Both the position numbers and the translations under genes were made by a program. Positions 19,784-28,630 of a stretch of 30,983 nt of DNA are shown piece after piece (the stretch's first letter is position 1; each line of letters begins with the position of its first letter). The notes under the pieces are model-generated. The model was given only the letters and a program-made list of their open reading frames with translations, was not told the origin of the DNA and made no database searches. Origin of the DNA: Fragilaria crotonensis (lineage: Eukaryota > Bacillariophyta > Fragilariophyceae > Fragilariales > Fragilariaceae); assembly GCA_022925895.1 (NCBI GenBank), contig JAKSYS010000713.1:1-30983 (forward strand), written 5' to 3'.

Positions 19784-21181
19784 TCATTCCAGGTTGACAC
19801 GTATCCCTCGAAGTAGTGGTGTCAGCGAAGTCCCGGCATCATATCCATAGTAGTAAGAGGTAAAAGGCTGTTCGTCCATCATAGCAAGCGACACCGGAGA
19901 ATGCGACCGCATGCCGGTGACCAGAAGAGCACAGTCGACGGCCAAGTTGCATGGCCACTCGCACATTGTCGTGAGCTGACCTTTGTCGCTTTCTACACAA
20001 AGAGGCGACGGCGGTGGCGACAGCAATGGAACTGGGGTACTTTCCCTGACGCTCGCACCATCTTCAGCCTGAGCAAGTTCTTCCCCGAGAGCTCGATCGT
20101 GTTCAGCCTCTTGCTCCGAAAATGGGGAAACAGTCAGGTCTCGGTGCGTCGACTCTTCCAGCGTATAGAATGCTGAAGGACCCAGATCAAAGCTTGTCAA
20201 CCCAGGCGACGTTCGTTGCGTTGGGATCGAGCATCTCATCCTTTTTGGAGTGTCGAAGTGGGCACAATCTTGGACATCATCTTCAGACAAAGATGATAGA
20301 ATTCTCTTCGAAGTAGAAGAATTGTGTTGCAGGCCAAGCACCTTGTCCATGATGGTGAGGCATTGCGTGTCGTCGACGCCAAACTCATGAAGTATTTCCT
20401 TCATTCTTTCTTCTTCGTCGCATACTTCAGGGGTTCCCTGAGATAGAGAGCATGCTTCAGAGAGCGTTGGCGAGTCCAGTCGTTGGTGGTTGGAGGTGAA
20501 TTCTACCTGTGATGCCTGAGAACAAGCAGACGATGCGTCGTCGTCAGGTTTCACTCGATCACTAAACTCGATCTCTTCGACGTCAGCGTCTCCCTCAGTA
20601 CTATCGTCGCCAAAGTCATTTTCTTCATCACCTGCATCTGAGGATTCGTCGTCGCTCAGATCGGAATCATCGTCGTCCGAATCCACCTCATCGATGTCAG
20701 ATGTCGCTGAACTGTTCGCTGACACGCCAGAACGATCGTCATCTTCCATAATCCCTCCCAGTAATGCTTTTGGACAATACATTTCCGGAGCCTGGAGTAT
20801 TTGACGAGCAACAAAGGTGACAACTCCCCTCTCACTCGCATCCCCCCTAGATTCCTCCGAGCAACAAGACTCTTCGTCGTCGTCACCGTCGAAATCGTCT
20901 TCATCACTCGAGGTCGTGTAGACATGGACTCCGCCAATACAATTCATCTTTACTTCCTCGTCTTCAGTTTCGCTCATATCATGCTCGTCATCGCAAGCAT
21001 GGCCTTCTTTATAAAGCTTGTGCGAGTGATTTTGCCCTACTGATGTAGGACTAAACGATCCGGCCTTGGTCGCGATAGCTTCCTCGTCGTCCCATCTTGT
21101 TGTACACGGTGCATAAAATGCCGATGCCATATTCTTCGAATGTTTCTGTGTGCGAATATACATGAGATTTATTGTGAGCAT
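19784..21181 (-). CDS. Acidic, probably disordered protein of unknown function
   Basis: A single open frame of 465 codons. The start may be the ATG at 21181 or, in my view equally possible, the ATG at 21130 (MASAFYAP). I do not recognise a family. The N-terminal half has several Asp/Glu/Ser runs (residues ~75-100 and ~150-200, e.g. DEVDSDDDDSDLSDDESSD) typical of casein-kinase-2-type phosphosites and of nuclear or chromatin-associated acidic proteins. A short region near residue 250 (EERMKEILHEFGVDDTQCLTIMDKVLGL) looks helical and could be a small folded element. The middle has a DTPKRMRCS block and several Ser-Pro or Thr-Pro sites. The C-terminus has SPPPSPL and a Tyr-rich FTSYYYGYDAG segment. 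Composition and uninterrupted length support a real gene. Function is not assignable. The upstream region 21182-21300 may be a shared promoter. Confidence 0.72.
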   Translation of the reverse strand: MLTINLMYIRTQKHSKNMASAFYAPCTTRWDDEEAIATKAGSFSPTSVGQNHSHKLYKEGHACDDEHDMSETEDEEVKMNCIGGVHVYTTSSDEDDFDGDDDEESCCSEESRGDASERGVVTFVARQILQAPEMYCPKALLGGIMEDDDRSGVSANSSATSDIDEVDSDDDDSDLSDDESSDAGDEENDFGDDSTEGDADVEEIEFSDRVKPDDDASSACSQASQVEFTSNHQRLDSPTLSEACSLSQGTPEVCDEEERMKEILHEFGVDDTQCLTIMDKVLGLQHNSSTSKRILSSLSEDDVQDCAHFDTPKRMRCSIPTQRTSPGLTSFDLGPSAFYTLEESTHRDLTVSPFSEQEAEHDRALGEELAQAEDGASVRESTPVPLLSPPPSPLCVESDKGQLTTMCEWPCNLAVDCALLVTGMRSHSPVSLAMMDEQPFTSYYYGYDAGTSLTPLLRGIRVNLE

Positions 21182-21300
21182 TACATTCGATGTACGCGCT
21201 CATCCCAAATAGGAATTTTATCCAAAGAGGTGTTTCATCGTTTCATCATGAAATCTAAAATCGAAACGAATTCGGTCACGTCAAAACAGCAAAACACGAA

Positions 21301-21675
21301 GTGTCACCGAAATTGAGAAAAACGATCTTTCAAGAAATTTGGACCAAAAAATCGAGAGGACGAGAACCGTGGTGCCAAACGGTGTTCGCACGACATCGGG
21401 AAGGCGAGCAGTTGTGTCCCGTCTGCAACGAGATTCATGATAATGCTGACGTTGAAGTTGTCGCTACAGGGGCTGAAACGGTATTAAAGGCCGGAGTAGG
21501 CAATCAGGAACCGAGCAAATTTGCAATTTGCAACACCCAGTCCGTCGATGTTCATCGAGTCATGTTGGCCCGCGTGATTGACAGCGATGGTCAAAAGACA
21601 TCAACTTCATCGTCAGAGCTCACAAGTCCTCAAGAAGGATCGGTTCATGGAAGCAGCGGGGTCGTTGCATCCTGA
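21301..21675 (+). CDS. Doubtful ORF with CPVC motif, unknown
   Basis: An open frame of about 140 codons from the stop at 21256. There is no ATG before the middle of the frame; the listed start is a GTG. The peptide has a basic beginning, a CPVCNEIH segment that could be half of a zinc-binding site, and a Ser-rich end. It could be an exon of an unrecognised spliced gene divergent from the acidic-protein gene, or chance. I see no homology. Confidence 0.2.
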   Translation: MSPKLRKTIFQEIWTKKSRGREPWCQTVFARHREGEQLCPVCNEIHDNADVEVVATGAETVLKAGVGNQEPSKFAICNTQSVDVHRVMLARVIDSDGQKTSTSSSELTSPQEGSVHGSSGVVAS

Positions 21676-23442
21676 ATGCGATTCCCGACTATACATTTGC
21701 TTCTCTTTCGAGATGCAATCGGCACAACGAGGGAGTGCCCATAACTTTCGTCGACAAGCTCTGGGCTCGAAATGATCGATATCGCGTGACAAACAACAAG
21801 TCAAGGTTGCACAAGGCCATGCCGTCAATCAGAAATAACGCCGTAGTAGATAGGCGTTTGGGAAAATTTAGCCAGATAAGGCGTGCAACGAATTGTTCCT
21901 TTTACTTCGGGGCGGCACAATCGGATCTGGTTTCGATTCCAGATGAATGAATCTTCCAGAAAGATGTCCAAACCTATCGTTCCTCACCTTTGTTGTAATT
22001 GCTTACTCATCTAACAATGAGGTCGATTCTCAAGTCTTTCCAATTGTATGTATTGGACGAGATTCTTGTGTGGTGAGAGGAAAGTTCTGTTTCGTTGATT
22101 GATCACTTCAGTGCGGTTTGATTTTGTGACTTCACACTCTTTCCACGTATCTCGAGTGTAGAATGTGGTATGTCAAACTGAACATTTCTTCATAGCTCCG
22201 CCGTAGAAATTCCACAGACGACATGCATACGACGATCACATGATGCAAGTTAAAATGGCCTTTTCATTAGGAAGGTCAGGCGAACAAGAAATATAGCTGT
22301 CTTCACATGTGGTATAAAAACCGTCATTTCACTGACCTTCCGTGTCCAGTCTTCTGAAGTGCGTACAACTCAAGTAAGATATTTCGGGCAGTATCCGGTA
22401 CTCGAAGTGCTCGAGGTACGATATGTATACACCTAGTAGTAGGCTACAGTACTGTACAATGTAGGATACCAAATCTGTTGCAAATCCAGGTGGAAGTAAC
22501 AGTATCTTGCTTCTCGTATGGTCCTTCGATTGAGGTTTGTCATACTGATCGCTGTAAAGTTAGCACGACACTTCGTATGTCGTATGTCATATGAGAACTC
22601 CACTAAGTCCGGTAGTAGATCGAATCGTGGTCGAGAATTTGCTGGCATCTCACGGACGTCACGCGTCACATCGCCGATCCAAGAGATTCAATTTTTGCAA
22701 GCCGGACACAGTATGACATACCCATACTCTACTAGCCGTACGACTGAAGATGTAAAAAAAAAAAAAACAGAACCTCAATTTAACGTACTACCGCTGCAGA
22801 AATGCGATTCTGGCTACATTTATTGCGTTTTGCCACCGAAGTGGTATTTTGCATTTTGGCCCGTATGTGTCTACAGGAGGAGTCTGTAGACACTTGTTGA
22901 TACTGTGCCTCTGGTCACAGTATTGTTCAAGTTTTTCCCAGTTATTTTTGCCACCCTGGTGGCACGTAGGGTGGCAAATTTTTTACGTGAACATTGCGTT
23001 GTTTTGCCACTCGATCCGTGTTTTTGCCACTCGAATTAGTCGATCGCGAGAATGGGACTCCGATGCAAAAAAAATTGGGGTGGAGTGCGCATTGCATCGC
23101 GCAGCACTACCAGAAGATATAGTTGGTTATGCCTCCTATATTACACAGTATTTTCGTTTTGCCACCCGAGGGAGTGCCGCGACACTCTCCAGTATTGTTG
23201 TTTTGCCACCGAGCTGTGATTCCACTCGAATTTTGTCCTGTACTCCGAGTTGAGCGTTTTATGACACGTTGTACACTTGTACGGAATGATTACTGGATAC
23301 AGTACTGGAGTCTTGTCAGCGTACCATAATACGATGTATGACTGTAACATAGTCCAGTACTTAAGCCAGTAGTCACAACTCTACCAATTAGATGTTTGTA
23401 TGCTGACAAAAATTAGAGTGCCACTAAATTGGGTTTTAACAA
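21676..23442. other. Gene-poor region with repeats
   Basis: No convincing gene. It contains a run of 14 A at 22754-22767, a small GTAC cluster at ~22395-22460, the TTTTGCCAC motif cluster at 22827-23210, and another GTAC cluster at ~23240-23365. Short ORFs here (e.g. 22518-22889, 22849-23253) run across these repeats and show no domain. Confidence 0.5.
22827..23212 (+). repeat. Cluster of TTTTGCCAC-type motifs
   Basis: TTTTGCCAC followed by C/T and often CGA occurs at about 22828, 22947, 23002, 23022, 23157 and 23201, all on the + strand. At 22945-22979 one copy forms a hairpin with an inverted copy (TTTGCCACCC with GGGTGGCAAA, 12-base loop). A further inverted copy lies at 25292-25304. Confidence 0.7.
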
Positions 23443-23754
23443 ATGTCTGTTACATCTAGCATGCCACCTCCTCTCTGTCTTTGCACTAAGAAAAAAGATG
23501 TACTACCAGCATCTTGTTTGCTTCATGGCTTTCAAGGCCATCATAGAAATGACAAGGATTCTGACATTGTTGACTTTGCACAACAAAGCAACTTCTATGA
23601 ATCACTCAATGATGACTTGATGCAATCATGGATGTGGGTGACAGCATATGGAGTGCTCAATCCAGATCCTCAAGATACAGCACAAGTTGCCATCAATACT
23701 GTTGACATCTATTGCGCTTCAACTGGGTATACTACTAGACGTAAAACAATGTGA
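23443..23754 (+). CDS. Hypothetical ORF, 103 codons, doubtful
   Basis: An ATG-started frame encoding a Cys-, Asp- and Gln-containing peptide with segments such as LCLCTKKKDVLPASCLLHGF and SWMWVTAYGVLNPDPQDTAQVAINTVDIYC. It reads more like real protein than the surrounding frames, and the local base composition (23.4-24.9 kb) differs from neighbouring repeats. I do not recognise it. It may be a remnant of a transposon gene or an exon. No signal peptide or clear transmembrane segment is visible. Confidence 0.25.
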   Translation: MSVTSSMPPPLCLCTKKKDVLPASCLLHGFQGHHRNDKDSDIVDFAQQSNFYESLNDDLMQSWMWVTAYGVLNPDPQDTAQVAINTVDIYCASTGYTTRRKTM

Positions 23755-25330
23755 CACAATGACAGTGGGATGAATGCATCCCAGTCTTTGTGAGAACTAA
23801 GTTTGTAACAAGCAACATTGATAGATACCATCATGCATGTTGAACGGTGTGGTTGTCCGGTTAAAGAATGCATGCTAGCTTCTTGCTGCTTGGCTGATGT
23901 CCAAACAATCCTGTCCCATGGAATGCATGCACAGACCAAAGACTTCAAGCATAGCACCACATCCTTATCACCAGTGAGCAACCAGCAGATCATTTTTTTT
24001 CTTTAGCATAGCCGTGTGTCCTTGAATTCAATGATAGACGATGAGGCAACTGATTATTGATTTGGGAACCAGCACAACTTTTATGTGACATACACAAGAA
24101 GTGATAAATCAATGATCATTAACTAAAATCCAATTAAGAGAAGGAGAAGAAAAGTGAAGTTAGTTGAGGATGCCTTGAAAATTCTCTGGACCATTGTGAT
24201 AACAGCATAGTTGCTTGCCCTCTTGGTTGAAATCAACAAGCACATGCTTATGTCTGCTGCTTTCATTTGCTGTATCCCCAATTGGAGCTGCCAAAGTAAA
24301 CAACTGCACTGAATTGAGTGGAAGGTAAAAATGGTTCTATTAAAGGCCTCATATCTGGTGGCAATAGCATGTGATTAGATCAGCATGTCAGCAGTCAACA
24401 GGAGGATCAATCACTTTAATCAATTGATGTTTTGTTGCTGCTTGCCTTGTCACATGTTCAGGCAGGACTCCAACTCTGATACAACAACTGCCAGTTCCTT
24501 GGGTATACTTTTTGCTGTTTTCTTCTGTCATAGCAGCAGTGCTTGAGGGGTTGTTGCCGTGCCTTCCACATGTCACAAAACCCGTACCACTGACAACGAT
24601 TCCTTTGGTTTCAGCTCGCTACTGAGGTGGAGCGTACAAAAGTGTGAGTGCTGACAAGTATAAAGTTTGCACTAGCTAGCCTATCTTGTAGTACTGAGGA
24701 TGATAAGTGCTACATGGGCCAATACTTCTAAGGAGTGGTACTAAAAATGCAAGATTTCAACAAGTTCTCATAGAATCTGATCTGACACTAGGAAAACATG
24801 AAAAGCACTATCATTCCTATGATCTTGAGGAGTTTTACAGAACTGGGAACTGGAGTCATTGTCATGAAGTTGTTTGCCTATTGAAATGAACTTTTCCAAA
24901 GAAATAAACAACAAAATCGGTCTTAGTGTGGAAAAGTAGTGTACAGTACTCCGTCGTCGAAGCTCCAACTGCTACTGTAGTACTGAAGTACGAGTTTAAA
25001 CATTGTAGCTGGCTTACAGCGTATGGCCTATGGCATACTACTAGTACCTGGTACCTGGTACCCTCCGGCTGTCTACTCGTACTTAGTACCAGGTGCACTA
25101 CCACTACTAGTAGCAATGGCTTCCTACACGTACTCTACTAGTAATCGCGATTCATACACCGAGTATGACAGTTGCTCGCTCCGTTGTTCATCCGCACCCC
25201 AAAATTATAAGTTACCGTCAGACGAGCAAGTGACTAGTAACGTGCACTTCGTAGTTAATGCTACATCAAGTACATTGAATACTAGGTCTACAGGGTGGCA
25301 AAAATATGAGCACAAAAGAGAGATACTGGC
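23755..25330. other. Gene-poor region, possible decayed coding fragments, GTAC cluster
   Basis: Only short frames are open. A 62-codon minus frame at 24388-24576 (ending KVIDPPVDC) and another minus stretch at about 24163-24330 (with TLAAPIGDTANESSRHKH and HNGPENFQG) look protein-like and could be pieces of one decayed gene. The evidence is weak. At ~24935-25140 there is a strong GTAC cluster, about ten sites in 210 bp, including GGTACCTGGTACC-type palindromes. Confidence 0.4.
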
Positions 25331-25355
25331 ACAGTAGGAACTAAAAATGGAGTCT

Positions 25356-26909
25356 GGGACATCCGGAATTCTTTCTTAACCCGAAACGATACTCCGTTTT
25401 AGAGTTACATGGACTAGATATATTCGGTTATACAACCGTTTTCATAATAACGTCATTAAGTATGGCTGGCGTCACTCAATGCATGCGAGCCGGTCAGCCG
25501 ACATTTTTGATGTCATTCATAAGAAGAAATTGTATCCAGGATAATTCCATGAGAAGAATTTGTCAATTTTGTTGTTTGCAAAAATGGTCTCAAGTACACG
25601 GACGTTTGTTGTTCACGAAAAGCACAAGAAACCGAAAACTAGTACCAGTTAAAAATGGCTTTGAGCCCTTAAAAAAAATTGAGCCACTAAATGGTGTAAT
25701 TTTCACGACGTCTACAAAAAAGGTACTCAATATCATTTAAACTACTTCTTCACATACGGCAATGATGTTCCTTGCCATGTGGAGCTACGTTCCTTTGCTG
25801 TGCAAAACAGGCATTTTGGAAGCCGGGGTTTTGCTAACCGCACTGGACGATGGCACCTCGGAGATTTTGCACATCTCAAATTTTCCACCATTGAGCCGGG
25901 CCACCAATTCAATGTAGACATACCACACAGTATTTTTTTTTATGCTTGCGAGAAATATAGACAACAGCTTAACTGTAGTTTTCGCGCCATGTACTTTTAT
26001 GTGATGAATTACATCATGTTTTGGCGTGATACCTATGTGCGACGTAGAATCAGCGTAGCAGTACAAAGAAATTGGGTGAAGACGATAATGAAATCATGTT
26101 GAATGGAGTAAAAAAACTCAACGGACAAATATTGAAAAATATTCAGGTATGAATATAAATCAGTAAATTGCTTAGAGCCATTAAACCGAGAACGGCGCTT
26201 GTAAAAGCATCAATATCTTCATGAATTCTTTGTCCAGTATAGAAATGATTCAACCATGTGGTAGCATAAAGCATGATCGACATGTGTGGCACTTGAAGTT
26301 AATTGCATTGCATCGGATTGTCATTGAGAACTTTTTAGTCCAACATGGTGTTTTTTAATGACTCAAAGCCATTTTTAACTGGTAGCGTGGATGGTACGTA
26401 ACGCTCTACGAAAGCCATTTACCACACATACCATCAATGTACGTTGCGTATGAATACGTCTTTTGTTTACTATGAAGTATGAACAAATACACGCCATGTG
26501 GACAGAACACAACAGCCATTTACCACTCATACCATGAATGTAAGTCTAGTATGAATACATCTTTTGTTTACTATGAAGTATGAACAAATACAGCCATGTG
26601 GACAGAACGGAAAACAATAGTAAACTGTCGCGTTCACACAAAAATCTTCTCCGAGAAGGAATTCCGGAGAAGACGTTTCCTGGAAGAAGAAATCATGGGT
26701 TGGTGAGAAGATTTTGTCAATTTTGTTTTCTAGGAATTTCCATGAGAAGAATGCGATGGTAAGCACGCCATGCCTCCCTGAGAGCAAGCCAAGGCTCAAA
26801 TGGCGCGCGCATTATACACGTATTGAAGGCTGAATAATATTAAGCAACTCAAATATTGCCGTTATTGCATTAACCCGTAACTTCCTGAAGAGTAAATTCC
26901 GGATGTCCC
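25356..26909. repeat. Nested inverted/direct repeat island (foldback- or MITE-like)
   Basis: The outer inverted pair GGGACATCCGGAATT at 25356-25370 and its complement at 26895-26909 are exact over 15 bp, with similar flanks. The inner inverted pair is exact over 23 bp (25643-25665 with 26362-26384) and continues weakly inward. A direct repeat of 23 bp with one mismatch lies at 25551-25573 and 26705-26727. The interior holds an open frame (about 25745-26102) without a usable ATG start and without a recognisable transposase. No target-site duplication is obvious. Confidence 0.55.
26413..26613 (+). repeat. Tandem duplication, two ~100-bp units
   Basis: Unit 1 is 26413-26513 and unit 2 begins at 26514. 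Both run from AGCCATTTACCAC through TTTTGTTTACTATGAAGTAT to CATGTGGACAGAAC, with about ten differences and small indels. Divergence shows it is not a very recent duplication. Confidence 0.85.
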
Positions 26910-26919
26910 TGGAGACTGG

Positions 26920-27367
26920 AGTGTAGTACTGTCAAAATAGACCGATGTACTTGGAGTACCTGGTACTCCAGTATTGTACTGTAGCCACTGTTCTCAGTTC
27001 CACGTGTAGAATGCAGTACCTTGTACCTGGTTCCAGGTATAATATCGTCCCTAACGCAATTCTGCCTGTTCGGCGTCCAGAATGTGTCCAACGTTCTACG
27101 TAGAACCGTACGTAGTAAACAGTACTATGTAGTATCGTTTTTTAACAGGTATCATAGTACCTGGTATCTGGTACCAGTACCTCAAGGGAGTATCGAGTAT
27201 CGTTACGAGATGTCGACCCGAGTACGCAGTGGACGTGAGCAAAAACGGGTATTCAACGAGAAAAACGATCGTAACTAGAGCGTTAGTTAAGATAGTGAGT
27301 ATCGTACGTCGACACTCGCGTACCGTCACGCCGGTACCGTACAGGCGTTTACCGTAGACCTTTTCTC
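26920..27367. repeat. GTAC-rich region, possibly including the LTR of copia element 2
   Basis: It contains a perfect 9-bp hairpin at 26952-26970 (TGGAGTACC/GGTACTCCA, one-base loop) and many GTAC and GGTACC sites up to 27345. Part of it should be the 3' LTR of the minus-strand element, which probably begins at 27368 and runs leftwards. I cannot place the far end of that LTR. Confidence 0.4.
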
Positions 27368-27368
27368 A

Positions 27369-27378
27369 GTCCCCTCGA
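27369..27378 (-). other. Putative polypurine tract of copia element 2
   Basis: TCGAGGGGAC on the minus strand lies immediately before a TG. It is about 130 bases after the pol stop, leaving a short 3' untranslated stretch (27379-27509) in which I see nothing else. Confidence 0.5.
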
Positions 27379-27509
27379 TTTAATGAGGCTAACGTGGCGA
27401 ATTAGATCGTCGATGGCGTAATAGATGATACAAACACTGATATTTAGACGGCACCAACGCGCGTACAAGGGAACCCTGGGAACCTGCGAACCTCCTCGGA
27501 GGGGGAGCA

Positions 27510-28630
27510 TCAAGTGTGATCATTGATATCGTAAAGAATAAGACCAACCAAGTGGTCGCGCTTCTGCCCGCCCGGCATGATTTTCGTACATAAATCGGCG
27601 GGGTTATCATGCGTCGAAATGTGACCGGTCAAACACTCGCCCATGGCGACGGCTTCTCGGATCGCGTGGTAACACACAGAATTTGACTTCTTCTTGAGTA
27701 CCGATTCCGGTCGTTGGGTATTATGTATCACGGACATATTGTCGCCGTAGATATAAGATGGACCAGCAAGAGGCACACCCATCATTCGCAACTTATATCG
27801 GAGGCCGCGCAACGCTTCCATGCCGTTCTTCATTGCGACGAACTCGGCACCGAAAACGCTGGTTTCAATCGTTGCCTGCTTTTTCGAATACCATATCACT
27901 GGGGCCATATTGAGATAAACGAGGAAACCTGTTCGAGATCTTCTCGTTCGCTGATCATTGGCGTGATCCGAATCAACAAAAAGGCGGAGATCAACGTCTT
28001 TCCCACGGGGTGGAGGAGCATTCGGCGGAATCGGCTCTGAAACGTCCCCGTAGAAAGCTTTCCAATCACACTCCTTGAACGTTGAGTGATCGATCTCAGG
28101 ATACGAAGGGTCAAAAACAATTCTTGCGTTATGTTTCCTGTCCAAATGCTGGAACAAATGGAATACGGCTTCCAGATGTCCTTCACGAGGCATGACCAGA
28201 AACGACGCAAGCTCGGATACTTCTGTAATTATGTCAACGCGCCCTAATTCGACGCACCATCGGAGTACCCCTATCTGCGACTGATAGAAAGAGGCTTGAT
28301 CGGGGTCGAGTTGAGGCGTTGAATCAAGTTCCGGCGCATAATTCAAAGGGAATGGTCCGGAGGACCGTTTAGCCCGCTTTCGTGTTGGGAAGTGTCTCGC
28401 GTGGAATTCCTTGACGTTTACCACGGCAGCTTGTATGTACTTACTAGAGGACATACCCCAAGCCACGACACCGTTTGGTAGCGAAATCGGACGGAGCTTT
28501 GCGCCCAGATAAAATTCCGGATCACGAATCGAATCCGGCTTCGTCTTAAAGTAATGGTCAATTTCTTTTAACGCGCGTACTCCATCTGCGTGAACGACCA
28601 AGATGTCGTCGACGTAGAGTAAACAATACG
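27510..28630 (-). CDS. Copia element 2 polyprotein: RT YVDD box and RNase H (shifted frame)
   Basis: This frame continues the polyprotein after the shift near 28635-28650. It begins with LLYVDDILVVHADG, with both catalytic Asp residues, then DPEFYLGAKLR and WGMSSSKYIQAAV, typical of the copia RT C-terminal side. A linker precedes the RNase H domain: LRLFVDSDHAND (Asp), SVFGAEFVAM (Glu), YIYGDNMSVI (Asp) and the closing HDNPADLCTKIMPGGQK block. The stop is at 27510-27512. The open-frame count from its first NTG codon (28601) starts inside the YVDD block, so it is not an independent gene. If the shift is an assembly error, the two parts form one polyprotein. Confidence 0.85.

Noticed and set aside
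21861-21950. Possible tRNA (GGTTTCGATTCC resembles a T-arm)
   Set aside because: The T-loop has an extra T, and I could not form an acceptor stem or anticodon arm at the right spacing.
22827-23212. CRISPR array
   Set aside because: Repeats are only 9-13 bp with irregular spacing, in a eukaryotic context.
22518-23253. ORFs of 123 and 134 codons
   Set aside because: They are read through the poly-A run and the TTTTGCCAC cluster and show repeat-derived composition.
25643-26384. piggyBac-type element (TTAA near the repeat ends)
   Set aside because: The TTAA is inside the inverted repeat rather than flanking it, and no transposase is visible.
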